Shown here: in pieces, positions 7,520-16,841 of the stretch
Layout of the letters: the number at the start of each line of letters is the position of its first letter
Numbering within the stretch: the first letter of the stretch is position 1
Origin: DASTDH01 sp041167675
Lineage (GTDB): Bacteria; Verrucomicrobiota; Verrucomicrobiia; Chthoniobacterales; JAFAMB01
Assembly (NCBI GenBank): GCA_041167675.1
Contig: JBEEIB010000522.1
Coordinates: 1 to 57,461 of the forward strand
Reading direction: 5' to 3'
Length of the DNA stretch: 57,461 bases
Position numbers and translations under genes: made by a program
Notes under the pieces: generated by a model
Told to the model about the DNA's origin: nothing
Database searches by the model: none
Seen by the model: the letters and a program-made list of their open reading frames with translations, nothing else

Positions 7520-10500
7520 TCACGCGGCCGATCGGGAACGCCCATTCTTGATGCCCAGGACCCGCGCTAAAAAAGGGGCCGTCCGGCTTGCCCGGTTCAT
7601 GGACACCTCTTCGGGAGTACCGGTTGCCACGACGTAACCGCCATCTGCTCCCGCTTCCGGACCGATATCCACGATGTAATCAGCTTCGGCTATCACATCT
7701 AAGTTGTGTTCAATCACCACCACGGAATTACCTTCGTCCACTAGCCGGTGCAGAACCTCCAAAAGCAACTGGACGTCGGCCATATGCAGTCCAATGGTCG
7801 GTTCTTCCAGCAGATAAAGCGTTGATTTTGGATCCCGGTTCTTTCGAATCCGTTCGTAACGGTCCCTGGCCAAACCGGCCCTGAGTTCACTCACAAGCTT
7901 TAATCTTTGCGCCTCACCGCCGCTTAAAGTGGGGCTCGGTTGCCCGAGTTGCAGGTAGCCAAGACCGGTTTCAACGAGTAACTGAAGAGGGTGGTAAATC
8001 CGTGGTTGCGCACGGAAGAATTCCGCCGCTTCCTCGATCGTCATCTCGAGTATATCACCGATGCTGCGTCCGTTAAATTCAACGGTAAGAGTCTGCGCGT
8101 TGAATCGTTTGCCGCGGCAGCCATCGCACAAGACATAACTGGACGGCAGGAAGTTCATCTCGAGCTTCACCAATCCCTGGCCGGCGCAAACCTCACAGCG
8201 GCCGCCTTCGGTGTTGAATGAAAACCGGCTTGGATCATAACCGCGGATACGCGATTCTGGTAGTTGCGCGAATTGCTTCCGGATTTCGTCAAATATCTTT
8301 ACGTACGTTGCTGGAATCGAGCGCGAAGTCTTACCGATCGGCGATTGGTCAACTTCGTACACTGCAGACAGGAATTCGGTGCCGCTAATCTTTTTCCAGT
8401 CGCTTGATCCGTTGGTTCGTTTTCGCGCCCAAGACTGCTGAACGGCCGGCAATAATACCGATCGCATCAATGTACTTTTTCCTGAGCCGGACACGCCGGT
8501 GATGGCGGTGAGACGTCCAATCGGAAATGAAACGTCTATTTCCTTCAAGTTATTTGCGCGGGCGCCCTTGATCTCGATCCAGGGGACATGGGCAACCGGT
8601 CGGCGTGCCCGGGATGGATGTGGCATTGGACTGCGCAGGTAGCGTCCGGTCACCGAATCGCCATGACGTTGGAGTTCTGCGATCGGTCCGCAAGCGATGA
8701 CATTACCGCCATGGCGTCCCGCTCCCGGACCAAGATCGACGATAATATCCGCGCGACGCATGGTATCCTCGTCATGTTCGACCACGACCAGCGTGTTTCC
8801 TTTGGCTTTGAGTGCATCGAGCGTTTCTAGCAGCCGAACATTATCCCTCGGGTGCAAACCGATCGTCGGTTCGTCCAACACATAGAGAACACCGCGAAGA
8901 TTCGATCCGAGCTGCGCCGCCAACCGGATACGTTGCGATTCGCCGCCGCTGAGAGTATTGGCAGCTCGACAGAGCGCCAAGTATTCCAGCCCAACCCGCT
9001 GCATAAAGAAGAGCCGTTGCTTGATCTCGCTCAAAATCGTATCGGCAATCGCCTTTTCCGGGCCAGAGAATTTGAATCGGGCGAGCTTATCCAGCGCTAG
9101 TTTAACCGAGTAATCGGATAGCTCTGCCAATGTTTGACCGCGGACCCGCACTGCGCGCGCAACTTCGTTCAAACGTGATCCTTTGCAGGTGGGGCAGGGC
9201 CGCTTTTCCGCTTCGTCGATCCAGTCGCTGCGCCGCTCAGCATTAAGCTCGGCCTCCAGTACTGATTCGGCCCTCGAATCTTCGGCGGAAAACGGCAAAA
9301 TGTAACCGAACCCATGACAATGGTCGCACCAACCGTGCGGCGAGTTGAAAGAAAACAGTCGCGGATCCAATTCCTCAAAGGCACGTCCGCAGGAAGGACA
9401 GGCCATTTCACTGCTCAGAACCGTACGCACACCTTTCTTCGTTCCCAGAAAAGCAGATCCATTTCCTACTCGCAACGCGTCCTTCACCAATTCGGCGATT
9501 CGGGGTACATCTGTCTTGCGCAAGTCGGCAATCACCACCTCGATAGAATGTTCACGAAATCTTTCCAGTTTCGGAAAATCGGTGACTGCATGACGCTGTT
9601 GGTCAATAACTAGATGAGTGTACCCTTCTCGAGCGGCCCAGGTCGCGACTTCCTTATGAAATCCCTTTCTTGCTTTGATGACCGGTGCCAACAGAGAAAC
9701 TGGCCCCTGCTGCAAACGTTCCTTGACCTGCTTGGTGATGGCCGACTGGCTTTGTTTCGTAACGGCCACGTCGCACTTCGGACAATATTGGGTGCCGAGC
9801 TTGGCAAATAAAAGTCGGAGGAAGTGGTAAACTTCGGTAACGGTAGCGACCGTCGATTTGCCTCCCCCGGAGGTCAACCGCTGTTCTATCGCTACGCTCG
9901 GTGGCAGTCCTTCGACATGGTCGACATCCGGACGCTCCATCTGCTCGACGAATTGGCGCGCATAGGTCGACATGCTATCGAGAAACCGGCGTTGTCCCTC
10001 CGCAAAGAGAATGTCAAACGCCAGGCTCGACTTTCCTGATCCGCTAAGCCCGGTGATCACAATCATCTGTTCGCGGGGTAACTCGATCGACAAATTCTTT
10101 AGATTATGATGTCGAGCACCGACTACCGAAATGCCTGGGTGCGTGATGATCGCTCGCTGTTCAGCAACCCTGCCGATCAGGGTGCTTCGCGTGCGCCCAG
10201 CCAATCGCTCACGCAAGAACGCTCCGGTGTGCGAACTGGTTACTTGGGCCACCTGTTCCGGTGTGCCCTCGGCCACGAGCAAACCTCCGCTTACGCCAGC
10301 CTCGGGCCCCAGATCGATCACGTAATCAGCTGCCTGGATCACTTCCAGATTGTGTTCGATCACCAGTATGCTGTCCCCGCGCTCAACCAACTGATTGAAC
10401 ACAGCAAGAAGCGGTGGAATGTCGTCGAAATGCAATCCCGAGGTAGGTTCGTCGAAAATCAAAAGTGCATGCCGGCCAGCACGACTGTTCTCGGTCAAGT

Positions 10501-13045
10501 GTCCGACCAGCTTTAGTCGCTGCGACTCGCCGCCGGACAGAACATTCACCGGCTGTCCAAGCCGAAGGTAACCGAGTCCGACCTCGCTTAGCAGAGAGAG
10601 CGGCTGCAGCATTTTGCTCGGGGCACTCAACTTTAGCGTCAGAAAGGTAATTGCCTCGGTTACCGTCATCTCGAGGAAATCATGGATCGATTTACCGCCG
10701 ACTTTTATCTCGAGTACATGCGATTGATAGCGCTTGCCTTCGCAGTCGGCGCACCGGATGAATTGGTCGCTGAGAAACTGCATCTCCACTTTTTCAAAGC
10801 CGAGTCCACCACATCGTTCGCAACGCCCGGCCCCAGAGTTAAACGAAAATGCCCCGGCAGTCAGCCCGGCTGCCTTGGCGCTAGGCTGTGAAGCAAAAAG
10901 TTCGCGAATCTGATCAAAGACTCCGACGTAGACGGCCGGAGTCGAACGCGGTGTGCGCGCCAGCGGTGATTGATCGACCAGAATGACATCGTCAACGAGA
11001 TGTCCACCGATCAGGCGCGAACAAATCCCCGGCGCTTCGTCGCCGGATCGCCCTTTCATGGCCAGCAGATTTTGGTATAGCACTTGTTGGACGAGGGTGC
11101 TCTTCCCGGAGCCAGAAACTCCAGTGACACAACAAAACACGCCTAACGGAAACCGAACCGAAAGGTCTTTCAGATTGTGCTCGGCCGCGCCCACCACTTC
11201 GATAAACCGTTTTGGTCGTCGCCGGCTCTGTGGGGTCGCAATCTTCTTTCTGCCGGTGAGATAAGCTGCGGTCAAAGAATCGACTGATGCGTTTTCGATT
11301 TGCTCGAGCGGCCCTTGAAACACCAATTGACCTCCGTGCTCACCCCGACCTGGCCCGATCTCGATCAAAGAGTCGGCAGCGCGGATAACAGCCTCCTCAT
11401 GCTCTACGACCAGCAGCGTGTTGCCTTTGTCACGCAGCCCATGGAGTATGGCAACCAATCGATCGATGTCCCGGGGATGAAGTCCAACACTTGGTTCATC
11501 GAGTACGAAAAGAGTGCTCACCAGTGACGCGCCGAGGCAAGTGGTCAGATTTACTCGTTGTAACTCGCCCCCGGACAGAGAGCGAGTAGGCCGATCAAGC
11601 GTAAGATAACCGAGCCCAACATCCACCAGGTAGCGCAGCCGGGCGACGATTTGCGTGCGCAGCAACTCCGTGGTGCTATCTCCGACAGCGACGGTTACAG
11701 TAGTCAGATTGTCGATTAGTTGATCAAGCGGCAGCTGCTGAAGTTGCGGCAATGTGAATTGCTCGGTCTTCGTCAAAACACGAAAATTGAGTGTTTCGGG
11801 CTTGAATCGAGTGCCATTGCAGGCTCGGCACAAGGTGTATGTCCGGTAGCGGCTGAGAAAAACGCGGACATGCATCTTGTAGGATCGCGATTCCATCCAA
11901 TCGAAGAAGCCGCGTAGACCGTACCAGCCGCCATTCTCCCAAATTTCATCGGCCGACTTGCTTGGACTGATTTCTCCTTCGATTACCCATCTCTGATCAG
12001 CTTCAGCGAGATCCTCAAACCGAGCGTGAATATCGATCTCGCGTTGAAGTGCATTCCGAATGAGATCGCGCTGACACTCTTGCATCTGTGCGGTCTGAAA
12101 CGGCTTGATTACGCCGTCCGCCACGCTCAAGCGTCGATCCGGTATGGCACGGTTGATATCGATTCCGATTGTCCGGCCAAATCCGCGACAATCCGGACAG
12201 GCTCCGACCGGGTTATTAAACGAGAACAGACCGGGAGAGGGTGGACGGATGTCAATGTCACAATACGGACAATGCCAGCCAGTTGAATACTTATGATCGA
12301 AACCCAAATCCAGCTCGACGATTGTCAGCTGTTCTTTGCCGTATCGGAGAGCCTGCTCAATTGCTTCGGTCAGACGCGATCGCGCACCGGTAGCGTTTAT
12401 TGTGAGTCGGTCCTGAATGACGGTAACCTGTCCGGGCAGCCGATCGATCGTGGGGAGTAAGTCGGTCCGAACCGCTTCTCCGCTCAGCCAAACCCGCAGA
12501 AAGCCTTGAGAGTGAAGAAACTGAAAAAAATCAGCCGGGGGAGTGCCGGGAGGCGCCGGTACGCCGAAGCAGACCAGCACGCGCTTTCCGTCAAGCATTT
12601 CGATTGTCTTTTCCGCGATGCTTTGGGCGGATTCGCAAACAATCTCGCGACGGCATTCCGGACAGAATGCGTGAGCGATTCGCGGCATGAACAATTTCAA
12701 ATAATCATTGATCTCGGTCATTGTTCCGACCGTTGATCGAGTGGTGCGAACACGGTTCGCTTGCTCGATCGCGATCGCTGGCGGGATGCCCCGGATCTCA
12801 TCAACTTGGGGCTTATCCATCCGCTCGAGGAATTGCCGAGTATAGGGACTAAATGTCTCGACGTAACGGCGTTGGCCCTCTGCGTAAATTGTGTCGAACG
12901 CCAAGCTCGACTTTCCGCTGCCGCTCGGGCCGGTAATGACGTGGAGTTTGCTCAGTTCCAGGTCTAAATCGATGCCCTTCAGATTGTTTTGGCGCGCGCC
13001 ACGAATGACGATCGCACGGGGATCTGAGGCGACGCTTTTCGACAT
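7520..13045 (-). CDS. uvrA: Tandem double-length UvrA, excinuclease ABC subunit A
   Basis: DNA damage-recognition ATPase of nucleotide excision repair. At 1841 residues it is twice the usual length (about 940) because two complete UvrA proteins are fused head to tail. Half 1 (to about 970): Walker A at about 41 (GPSGSGKSS) and 643 (GVSGSGKST), signatures LSGGELQR (about 493) and LSGGESQR (about 839). Half 2: Walker A at about 1000 (GLSGSGKSS) and 1518 (GVSGSGKST), signatures LSGGESQR (about 1366) and LSGGEAQR (about 1708). Both halves keep paired Cys-x2-Cys zinc-module motifs (CPYCDIDI...CPDC; CERCGGLGF...CADC; CPSCGRAF...CDHC; CEVCAGQGL...CDGC). All four ATP sites look intact. Such fused UvrAs are known in Chlamydiae and some relatives; UvrA normally acts as a dimer, so this may be a covalent pseudo-dimer. 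Confidence 0.96.
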   Translation of the reverse strand: MSKSVASDPRAIVIRGARQNNLKGIDLDLELSKLHVITGPSGSGKSSLAFDTIYAEGQRRYVETFSPYTRQFLERMDKPQVDEIRGIPPAIAIEQANRVRTTRSTVGTMTEINDYLKLFMPRIAHAFCPECRREIVCESAQSIAEKTIEMLDGKRVLVCFGVPAPPGTPPADFFQFLHSQGFLRVWLSGEAVRTDLLPTIDRLPGQVTVIQDRLTINATGARSRLTEAIEQALRYGKEQLTIVELDLGFDHKYSTGWHCPYCDIDIRPPSPGLFSFNNPVGACPDCRGFGRTIGIDINRAIPDRRLSVADGVIKPFQTAQMQECQRDLIRNALQREIDIHARFEDLAEADQRWVIEGEISPSKSADEIWENGGWYGLRGFFDWMESRSYKMHVRVFLSRYRTYTLCRACNGTRFKPETLNFRVLTKTEQFTLPQLQQLPLDQLIDNLTTVTVAVGDSTTELLRTQIVARLRYLVDVGLGYLTLDRPTRSLSGGELQRVNLTTCLGASLVSTLFVLDEPSVGLHPRDIDRLVAILHGLRDKGNTLLVVEHEEAVIRAADSLIEIGPGRGEHGGQLVFQGPLEQIENASVDSLTAAYLTGRKKIATPQSRRRPKRFIEVVGAAEHNLKDLSVRFPLGVFCCVTGVSGSGKSTLVQQVLYQNLLAMKGRSGDEAPGICSRLIGGHLVDDVILVDQSPLARTPRSTPAVYVGVFDQIRELFASQPSAKAAGLTAGAFSFNSGAGRCERCGGLGFEKVEMQFLSDQFIRCADCEGKRYQSHVLEIKVGGKSIHDFLEMTVTEAITFLTLKLSAPSKMLQPLSLLSEVGLGYLRLGQPVNVLSGGESQRLKLVGHLTENSRAGRHALLIFDEPTSGLHFDDIPPLLAVFNQLVERGDSILVIEHNLEVIQAADYVIDLGPEAGVSGGLLVAEGTPEQVAQVTSSHTGAFLRERLAGRTRSTLIGRVAEQRAIITHPGISVVGARHHNLKNLSIELPREQMIVITGLSGSGKSSLAFDILFAEGQRRFLDSMSTYARQFVEQMERPDVDHVEGLPPSVAIEQRLTSGGGKSTVATVTEVYHFLRLLFAKLGTQYCPKCDVAVTKQSQSAITKQVKERLQQGPVSLLAPVIKARKGFHKEVATWAAREGYTHLVIDQQRHAVTDFPKLERFREHSIEVVIADLRKTDVPRIAELVKDALRVGNGSAFLGTKKGVRTVLSSEMACPSCGRAFEELDPRLFSFNSPHGWCDHCHGFGYILPFSAEDSRAESVLEAELNAERRSDWIDEAEKRPCPTCKGSRLNEVARAVRVRGQTLAELSDYSVKLALDKLARFKFSGPEKAIADTILSEIKQRLFFMQRVGLEYLALCRAANTLSGGESQRIRLAAQLGSNLRGVLYVLDEPTIGLHPRDNVRLLETLDALKAKGNTLVVVEHDEDTMRRADIIVDLGPGAGRHGGNVIACGPIAELQRHGDSVTGRYLRSPMPHPSRARRPVAHVPWIEIKGARANNLKEIDVSFPIGRLTAITGVSGSGKSTLMRSVLLPAVQQSWARKRTNGSSDWKKISGTEFLSAVYEVDQSPIGKTSRSIPATYVKIFDEIRKQFAQLPESRIRGYDPSRFSFNTEGGRCEVCAGQGLVKLEMNFLPSSYVLCDGCRGKRFNAQTLTVEFNGRSIGDILEMTIEEAAEFFRAQPRIYHPLQLLVETGLGYLQLGQPSPTLSGGEAQRLKLVSELRAGLARDRYERIRKNRDPKSTLYLLEEPTIGLHMADVQLLLEVLHRLVDEGNSVVVIEHNLDVIAEADYIVDIGPEAGADGGYVVATGTPEEVSMNRASRTAPFLARVLGIKNGRSRSAA

Positions 13046-13380
13046 AAGACGCGGAATCTAGTACGGCCGGTTACTTGTTGCTAGTGCGGCCTTAGGTTCG
13101 GTAAGAACTCCGCTCGGTAGGATCGGCCTCCAGTCTCGCTAAACCCGTTCGGTACTCCTAACCAAGGACGAAGCGTCACTGGACAGGCCTGGCCGGTCCG
13201 ACCGCCTAAAAGCGTGGACCACTCTCCTGACAACCCTATGTCAGGAGAGTGCGACCGATTCAGAAGAGCTCCAATGGCATTCCCCGAATGGAGCCGGCCG
13301 ATACTTGCGGAGAGCAGGCACAAAGCAGCGTGCTCAGCCACCGGTTTCGGCCGGCTCGGCAGATTCCGATGGAATGCCGG
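13046..13380. other. 335-base spacer between uvrA and the two-TM protein gene
   Basis: No convincing gene. It must hold the uvrA promoter on the minus strand, which I cannot place. Its only clear structure is the perfect hairpin at 13220-13251. Confidence 0.4.
13220..13251. repeat. Perfect 13-bp inverted repeat
   Basis: Arms CACTCTCCTGACA and TGTCAGGAGAGTG are exact reverse complements with a 6-base loop. No run of T follows on either side, so it is not a typical intrinsic terminator. Confidence 0.75.
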
Positions 13381-14259
13381 CTAGAACTTGGTTTTTGGAA
13401 AAAGGAACGAATGGTCGTCCTGCTTCGTCGCAAATTCGTCAGCGAGATACTGCTCTGCTTCAGTGAGATCGAATTGGTCGATCAAGAAAAATTGGTACCG
13501 ACGGCCTTGCTTGAGTTCTCCAATCAGAAGGGGGTCCAAAGCACGGGGCGTTGGATCCCGCAGCAGTGTGCTCTTCCACCGGCTCTGCTGGTCGACTATG
13601 AGGTAGAGGTTGTCGAAGTAGTCTTTGGCTGCTCTTGCTTTTTCTCGAGTTTCTTTCGGAAGGATACCGTCAAATTCTGCGTCAATGACCAGTTTCTTCC
13701 AAGGGCAAATCCGGCTGAGCAGCATCTCGCTTAGAAGATATGTAAGAAATGCACCAAGGATCCATCCTCCCACCAGGACGAAGAATACAGAGGGACCGGT
13801 TAGTTCAGCGGTGCGGGAGTAGAGATACGCTAAAACGGGGATGACACCCAGAATCGCAGAGGTTCGGATCGCCGCCCGTTCGCCTCTCATTCTGGGCTCG
13901 TTGATCTTCCTAACGAAATCCTGGGTCTTCTGAATTGGAACATATGCCGGTAGGCTGTGACGCCGAGCGGTTGCGGGAACGGAATCCATTGTGATGTCGT
14001 AAGCGACTCGGTGGCTACCTTCGAGGTCGAATACGGCAAAGACCGGTAGTTCAGCGCCGGTCGCTTCGTCTCGGTAGGTTTGCAGAAGACCGTGAGGATT
14101 GAACTTTTGCAGGTGAAGTAGCGTTTCTGGTGCTTTCGCAAGGAGGGCTTTACCCTGCTCGCACTCTTTCTCCAAGGCAAAGAGGAAAGGGCCTCTTTTG
14201 CCATCTACAACGGCGGGCCGGCAGTAGTTCTGCCGGAGCAGGTTCAGGTTTTGGCTCAT
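13381..14259 (-). CDS. Hypothetical membrane protein with two TM segments
   Basis: Protein of 292 residues that I do not recognise. The first 125 residues are soluble. There are two membrane segments (about 132-148 and 156-180), which form a hairpin, and then a soluble C-terminal part of about 110 residues with a charged KETREKARAAKDYFDNLYLI helix. No catalytic motif is visible. The start codon overlaps the stop of a possible 65-residue upstream frame (ATGA). Confidence 0.7.
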   Translation of the reverse strand: MSQNLNLLRQNYCRPAVVDGKRGPFLFALEKECEQGKALLAKAPETLLHLQKFNPHGLLQTYRDEATGAELPVFAVFDLEGSHRVAYDITMDSVPATARRHSLPAYVPIQKTQDFVRKINEPRMRGERAAIRTSAILGVIPVLAYLYSRTAELTGPSVFFVLVGGWILGAFLTYLLSEMLLSRICPWKKLVIDAEFDGILPKETREKARAAKDYFDNLYLIVDQQSRWKSTLLRDPTPRALDPLLIGELKQGRRYQFFLIDQFDLTEAEQYLADEFATKQDDHSFLFPKTKF

Positions 14260-14453
14260 AAGGTTTCAGGGGTTGCAATTGGTTTCCCTTCAGATCCTTG
14301 CTCAGCCAAGGCTCTAGAAAGGGGAGATTGTTCCGATGCTAGATTCTCGCTGAGGACCTGGTGGCGCGCAACCGGCCCTCCATATTTCAGATCGTTTTTT
14401 GGGTGATAGATGGCCGCCGATGAAATACGATTTATCGCCATTTTTTTTTGCAT
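14256..14453 (-). CDS. Possible small upstream gene coupled to the two-TM protein
   Basis: Frame of 65 codons that begins MQKKMAIN and ends so that its TGA overlaps the next ATG (ATGA), an arrangement typical of translational coupling. The composition is unremarkable and I recognise no family. It lacks a clear ribosome binding site and could be chance. Confidence 0.3.
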   Translation of the reverse strand: MQKKMAINRISSAAIYHPKNDLKYGGPVARHQVLSENLASEQSPLSRALAEQGSEGKPIATPETL

Positions 14454-14505
14454 TGCCGCCGGCCGGGTCTGCTTGGAAGAAAATGGAGATCCGAGGTTGA
14501 AGTAA

Positions 14506-15030
14506 TTATAGCGGAATCTGCCGACGGTAAATGACCGGCTTCAACTTGCCTGATAGATGGAGCGGGTGCTTGGGTGACCCATTTTTGTTGGTGCCAAAAC
14601 AAAGGAGATCCGGTCGCCCCAGCTGAGCTAAGAGCCCCAGGACCTCTCGGTCTCGGTCTAGATGGCGACCATTAGCTCCCCAGGCAACAAAGATCGTCGG
14701 AAATTGGGCTGCAATCCGGTGGATGTGAACGTCGTTGTCTTTTCCCACCGGTTCGGGATGGCGTTTCATCGCCCGCAAATCGGTCGATACCAACGCGAAT
14801 AGATTCACCATGTAAAAGACGTTGAAGCCGGCGACGGTACTAAAGGATCGAATTCGAGTGAGGGTGTTATCCAGTCGGGATTCATCTGCGATCGACGGAT
14901 TCAGAGCGATCCACATACAGGGTCGTTCCGGCAGCTCAGGTTCCCAACGATGGATCAGTAGATAGCGATATCTTCGATCTGCAGAAAAGACGCACTGGTT
15001 CACGATCGGTCTGCGCTTAGAATTCGACAT
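14506..15030 (-). CDS. DUF1643 family protein
   Basis: Protein of 174 residues that matches the DUF1643 pattern: a C-x-F-S start (CVFSADRRYRYLLIHRW), the MWIALNPSIADESRLDNT segment (about 40-57), NLFALVSTDLRAM, FVAWGANG, and the C-terminal CFGTNKNGSPKHPLHL. Members occur singly across bacteria and phages, and no activity is established as far as I know. Here it stands alone on the minus strand, with about 240 bases of repeat-bearing spacer upstream. Confidence 0.82.
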   Translation of the reverse strand: MSNSKRRPIVNQCVFSADRRYRYLLIHRWEPELPERPCMWIALNPSIADESRLDNTLTRIRSFSTVAGFNVFYMVNLFALVSTDLRAMKRHPEPVGKDNDVHIHRIAAQFPTIFVAWGANGRHLDRDREVLGLLAQLGRPDLLCFGTNKNGSPKHPLHLSGKLKPVIYRRQIPL

Positions 15031-15034
15031 TCGA

Positions 15035-15088
15035 ACCGCAGATCACATTACTCTGGATAGTCCGCAGATTTCGCAGATTACACCGATG
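15035..15088. repeat. Degenerate 9-base-period array (CGCAGAT type)
   Basis: Six consecutive 9-mers in one phase: ACCGCAGAT, CACATTACT, CTGGATAGT, CCGCAGATT, TCGCAGATT, ACACCGATG. It lies in the divergent spacer between the DUF1643 gene and the C-methyltransferase gene. Confidence 0.55.
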
Positions 15089-15266
15089 AATTCGGGTCGT
15101 TTGTAGCGCAGGGTCCTACGGAAGGCATCTTTCCTTCTTGCACTCACGAATCCTGCCGAGGAAGGAATTATTAGGCGGTGAGCGCGGTATTTCATAAGGT
15201 GACCTTTCTCTCGACGACCAAATCCGAATCGAATATGCTTCATCGGTCTCCCCAAGAACTTCGCGA

Positions 15267-16109
15267 ATGATTGTCTCGGAGCAACCAGTCAGTGAAGCGG
15301 CAATCGCAGATCATTACGATGAACTGGATCCTTTCTATCGCGATATCTGGGGTCAACATGTGCACCACGGTCTCTGGGTACAAGGCGATGAGACGCCAGA
15401 AGAAGCTGTCCGGAAACTGGTCGAACTGGTCGCTGAGAAAGCCAATTTGAGCAGAGGAGAACGGGTGATCGATATTGGTTGTGGTTATGGTGCGTCGGCT
15501 CGTCTATTGGCCGAAGGTTATGAGGCTGCAGTCACGGCCATTACGATGTCAGCTGTCCAATACGCTTTTGCCCAGAGCACCGCACCGGGGCCGGAGCTGA
15601 CATATATTTTGGGGAATTGGTATTCTCTCGAATTCGCGCCAGAAACTTTCGATCTGGCGATCGCAATCGAAAGCGGCGAACACATGGCCGACAAGGTGGA
15701 GTTCGCCAGGCGAGCGTATCGCGTTTTGCGGCCAGGTGGTCGTTTTGTCCTTTGCGCTTGGCTCTCCGCCGACCGAGTTTCGAAGTGGCAGGCGGACACC
15801 GTGATGAACCCAATCTGTATTGAGGGTCGGATTCCGAATCTCGCAACGGCACAAGAGTATATCGCTGCAATTTCAGAAGCAGGGTTTCGATCCGCAGATT
15901 CGCAAGATCTGACCAGCCAAGTAAAGCGCACCTGGTCGATCGTTATTCGGCGCTTCGCCGAGCGAATACTTCAAGACAAACGCTATCGCTCTTTTCTCTT
16001 CGACCGCAAGATAAGAAACCGGATTTTCGCGTTTACGGCGGTGCGAATTTGGCTGGCTTACCAAATGGGAGCAATGCGGTATCGAATCTTTCGCTTCGAT
16101 AAGCCATAG
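15267..16109 (+). CDS. SAM-dependent C-methyltransferase (tocopherol/cyclopropane synthase-like)
   Basis: Protein of 280 residues. Motif I VIDIGCGYGASARLLAE (about 74-90), an ITMSAVQYAFAQ strand-2 region, FDLAIAIESGEHMADK for motif II, and RVLRPGGRFVLCAWLS for motif III are all in order. The N-terminal YDELDPFYRDIWGQHVHHGLW is typical of gamma-tocopherol methyltransferase and related Coq5/mycolic acid-type enzymes that methylate carbon on lipid-like rings or chains. The substrate could be a quinone, isoprenoid or polyketide; this is inference. It is monocistronic, and the hairpins that follow at 16185-16223 may end its transcript. Confidence 0.83.
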   Translation: MIVSEQPVSEAAIADHYDELDPFYRDIWGQHVHHGLWVQGDETPEEAVRKLVELVAEKANLSRGERVIDIGCGYGASARLLAEGYEAAVTAITMSAVQYAFAQSTAPGPELTYILGNWYSLEFAPETFDLAIAIESGEHMADKVEFARRAYRVLRPGGRFVLCAWLSADRVSKWQADTVMNPICIEGRIPNLATAQEYIAAISEAGFRSADSQDLTSQVKRTWSIVIRRFAERILQDKRYRSFLFDRKIRNRIFAFTAVRIWLAYQMGAMRYRIFRFDKP

Positions 16110-16184
16110 CCCGCTTTTTCGCGCAGCGGAGTGGCTTGAGCAAAGCAATAGGGTGCAAATTCTCAATCGAAGTGGGGTGTTCGC

Positions 16185-16223
16185 CCCGAAAAATCGGGCT
16201 TATAGATGCCGTAAAGCGGCATC
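16185..16223. repeat. Two short perfect hairpins
   Basis: CCCGA-AAAA-TCGGG (16185-16198) followed by GATGCCG-TAAAG-CGGCATC (16205-16223). They lie between the methyltransferase and macrodomain genes and could stop or stabilise the upstream transcript; there is no U-run. Confidence 0.5.
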
Positions 16224-16271
16224 AGGTCAAACTAATGAGGCCGTTGGCGCTGATAGGTGAAATTATTTTCT

Positions 16272-16778
16272 ATGAGCAGAATCGAAGTTCTCGAGACTGA
16301 TATCACGAAACTAGCGGTGGACGCGATTGTGAATGCCGCCAACGAATCGTTACTCGGTGGCGGTGGTGTAGACGGGGCGATTCATCGAGCCGCGGGGCCG
16401 AAGTTGCTGGAAGAATGCCGAACGCTCGGCGGATGCCCAACTGGTGAGGCGAAAATCACCAAGGGATACAACTTATCGGCCAAATTTGTCATCCATACAG
16501 TCGGACCAGTTTGGCATGGCGGTTCCCGAAACGAACCGGAGCTTTTGGCCAATTGTTACGGCAATTCGTTGGCTTTGGCGACAAAACGCTCAATAAAGAC
16601 GATTGCTTTTCCAGCGATCAGTTGCGGTATTTACGGCTATCCGATTGATCAAGCTGTGGGAATCGCGATCCGCGAAACCGCGGCGTACCTTGAAGGGAAT
16701 TCACTTCCCGAAAAAGTCATTTTCGCCTGTTTCGGCCGAGAGATTTACGACGCGTATGTCCAAAAGCTAAAGGTCTGA
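16272..16778 (+). CDS. Macrodomain protein (O-acetyl-ADP-ribose deacetylase-like)
   Basis: Single macrodomain of 168 residues in the MacroD-type group. It shows DAIVNAANESLLGGGGVDGAIHRAAGP (quoted in parts: VNAANESLLGGGGVDGAIHR is the ADP-ribose-binding core), the VIHTVGPVW strand and the AFPAISCGIYGYP loop, all near-consensus. Proteins like this remove ADP-ribose or hydrolyse O-acetyl-ADP-ribose. The start is the ATG before SRIEV; a GTG at 16257 would add five residues. Confidence 0.92.
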   Translation: MSRIEVLETDITKLAVDAIVNAANESLLGGGGVDGAIHRAAGPKLLEECRTLGGCPTGEAKITKGYNLSAKFVIHTVGPVWHGGSRNEPELLANCYGNSLALATKRSIKTIAFPAISCGIYGYPIDQAVGIAIRETAAYLEGNSLPEKVIFACFGREIYDAYVQKLKV

Positions 16779-16841
16779 GCCCGTCGGCTGGAAGCGACAC
16801 AACCTCCGATGGCATCGCGGCCTCTTCCGGCTCGAGCACCT

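Noticed and set aside
15043..15255. Minus-strand frame of 70 codons before the DUF1643 gene
   Set aside because: It runs through the 9-base repeat array, has a very basic and irregular composition, and shows no family motif.
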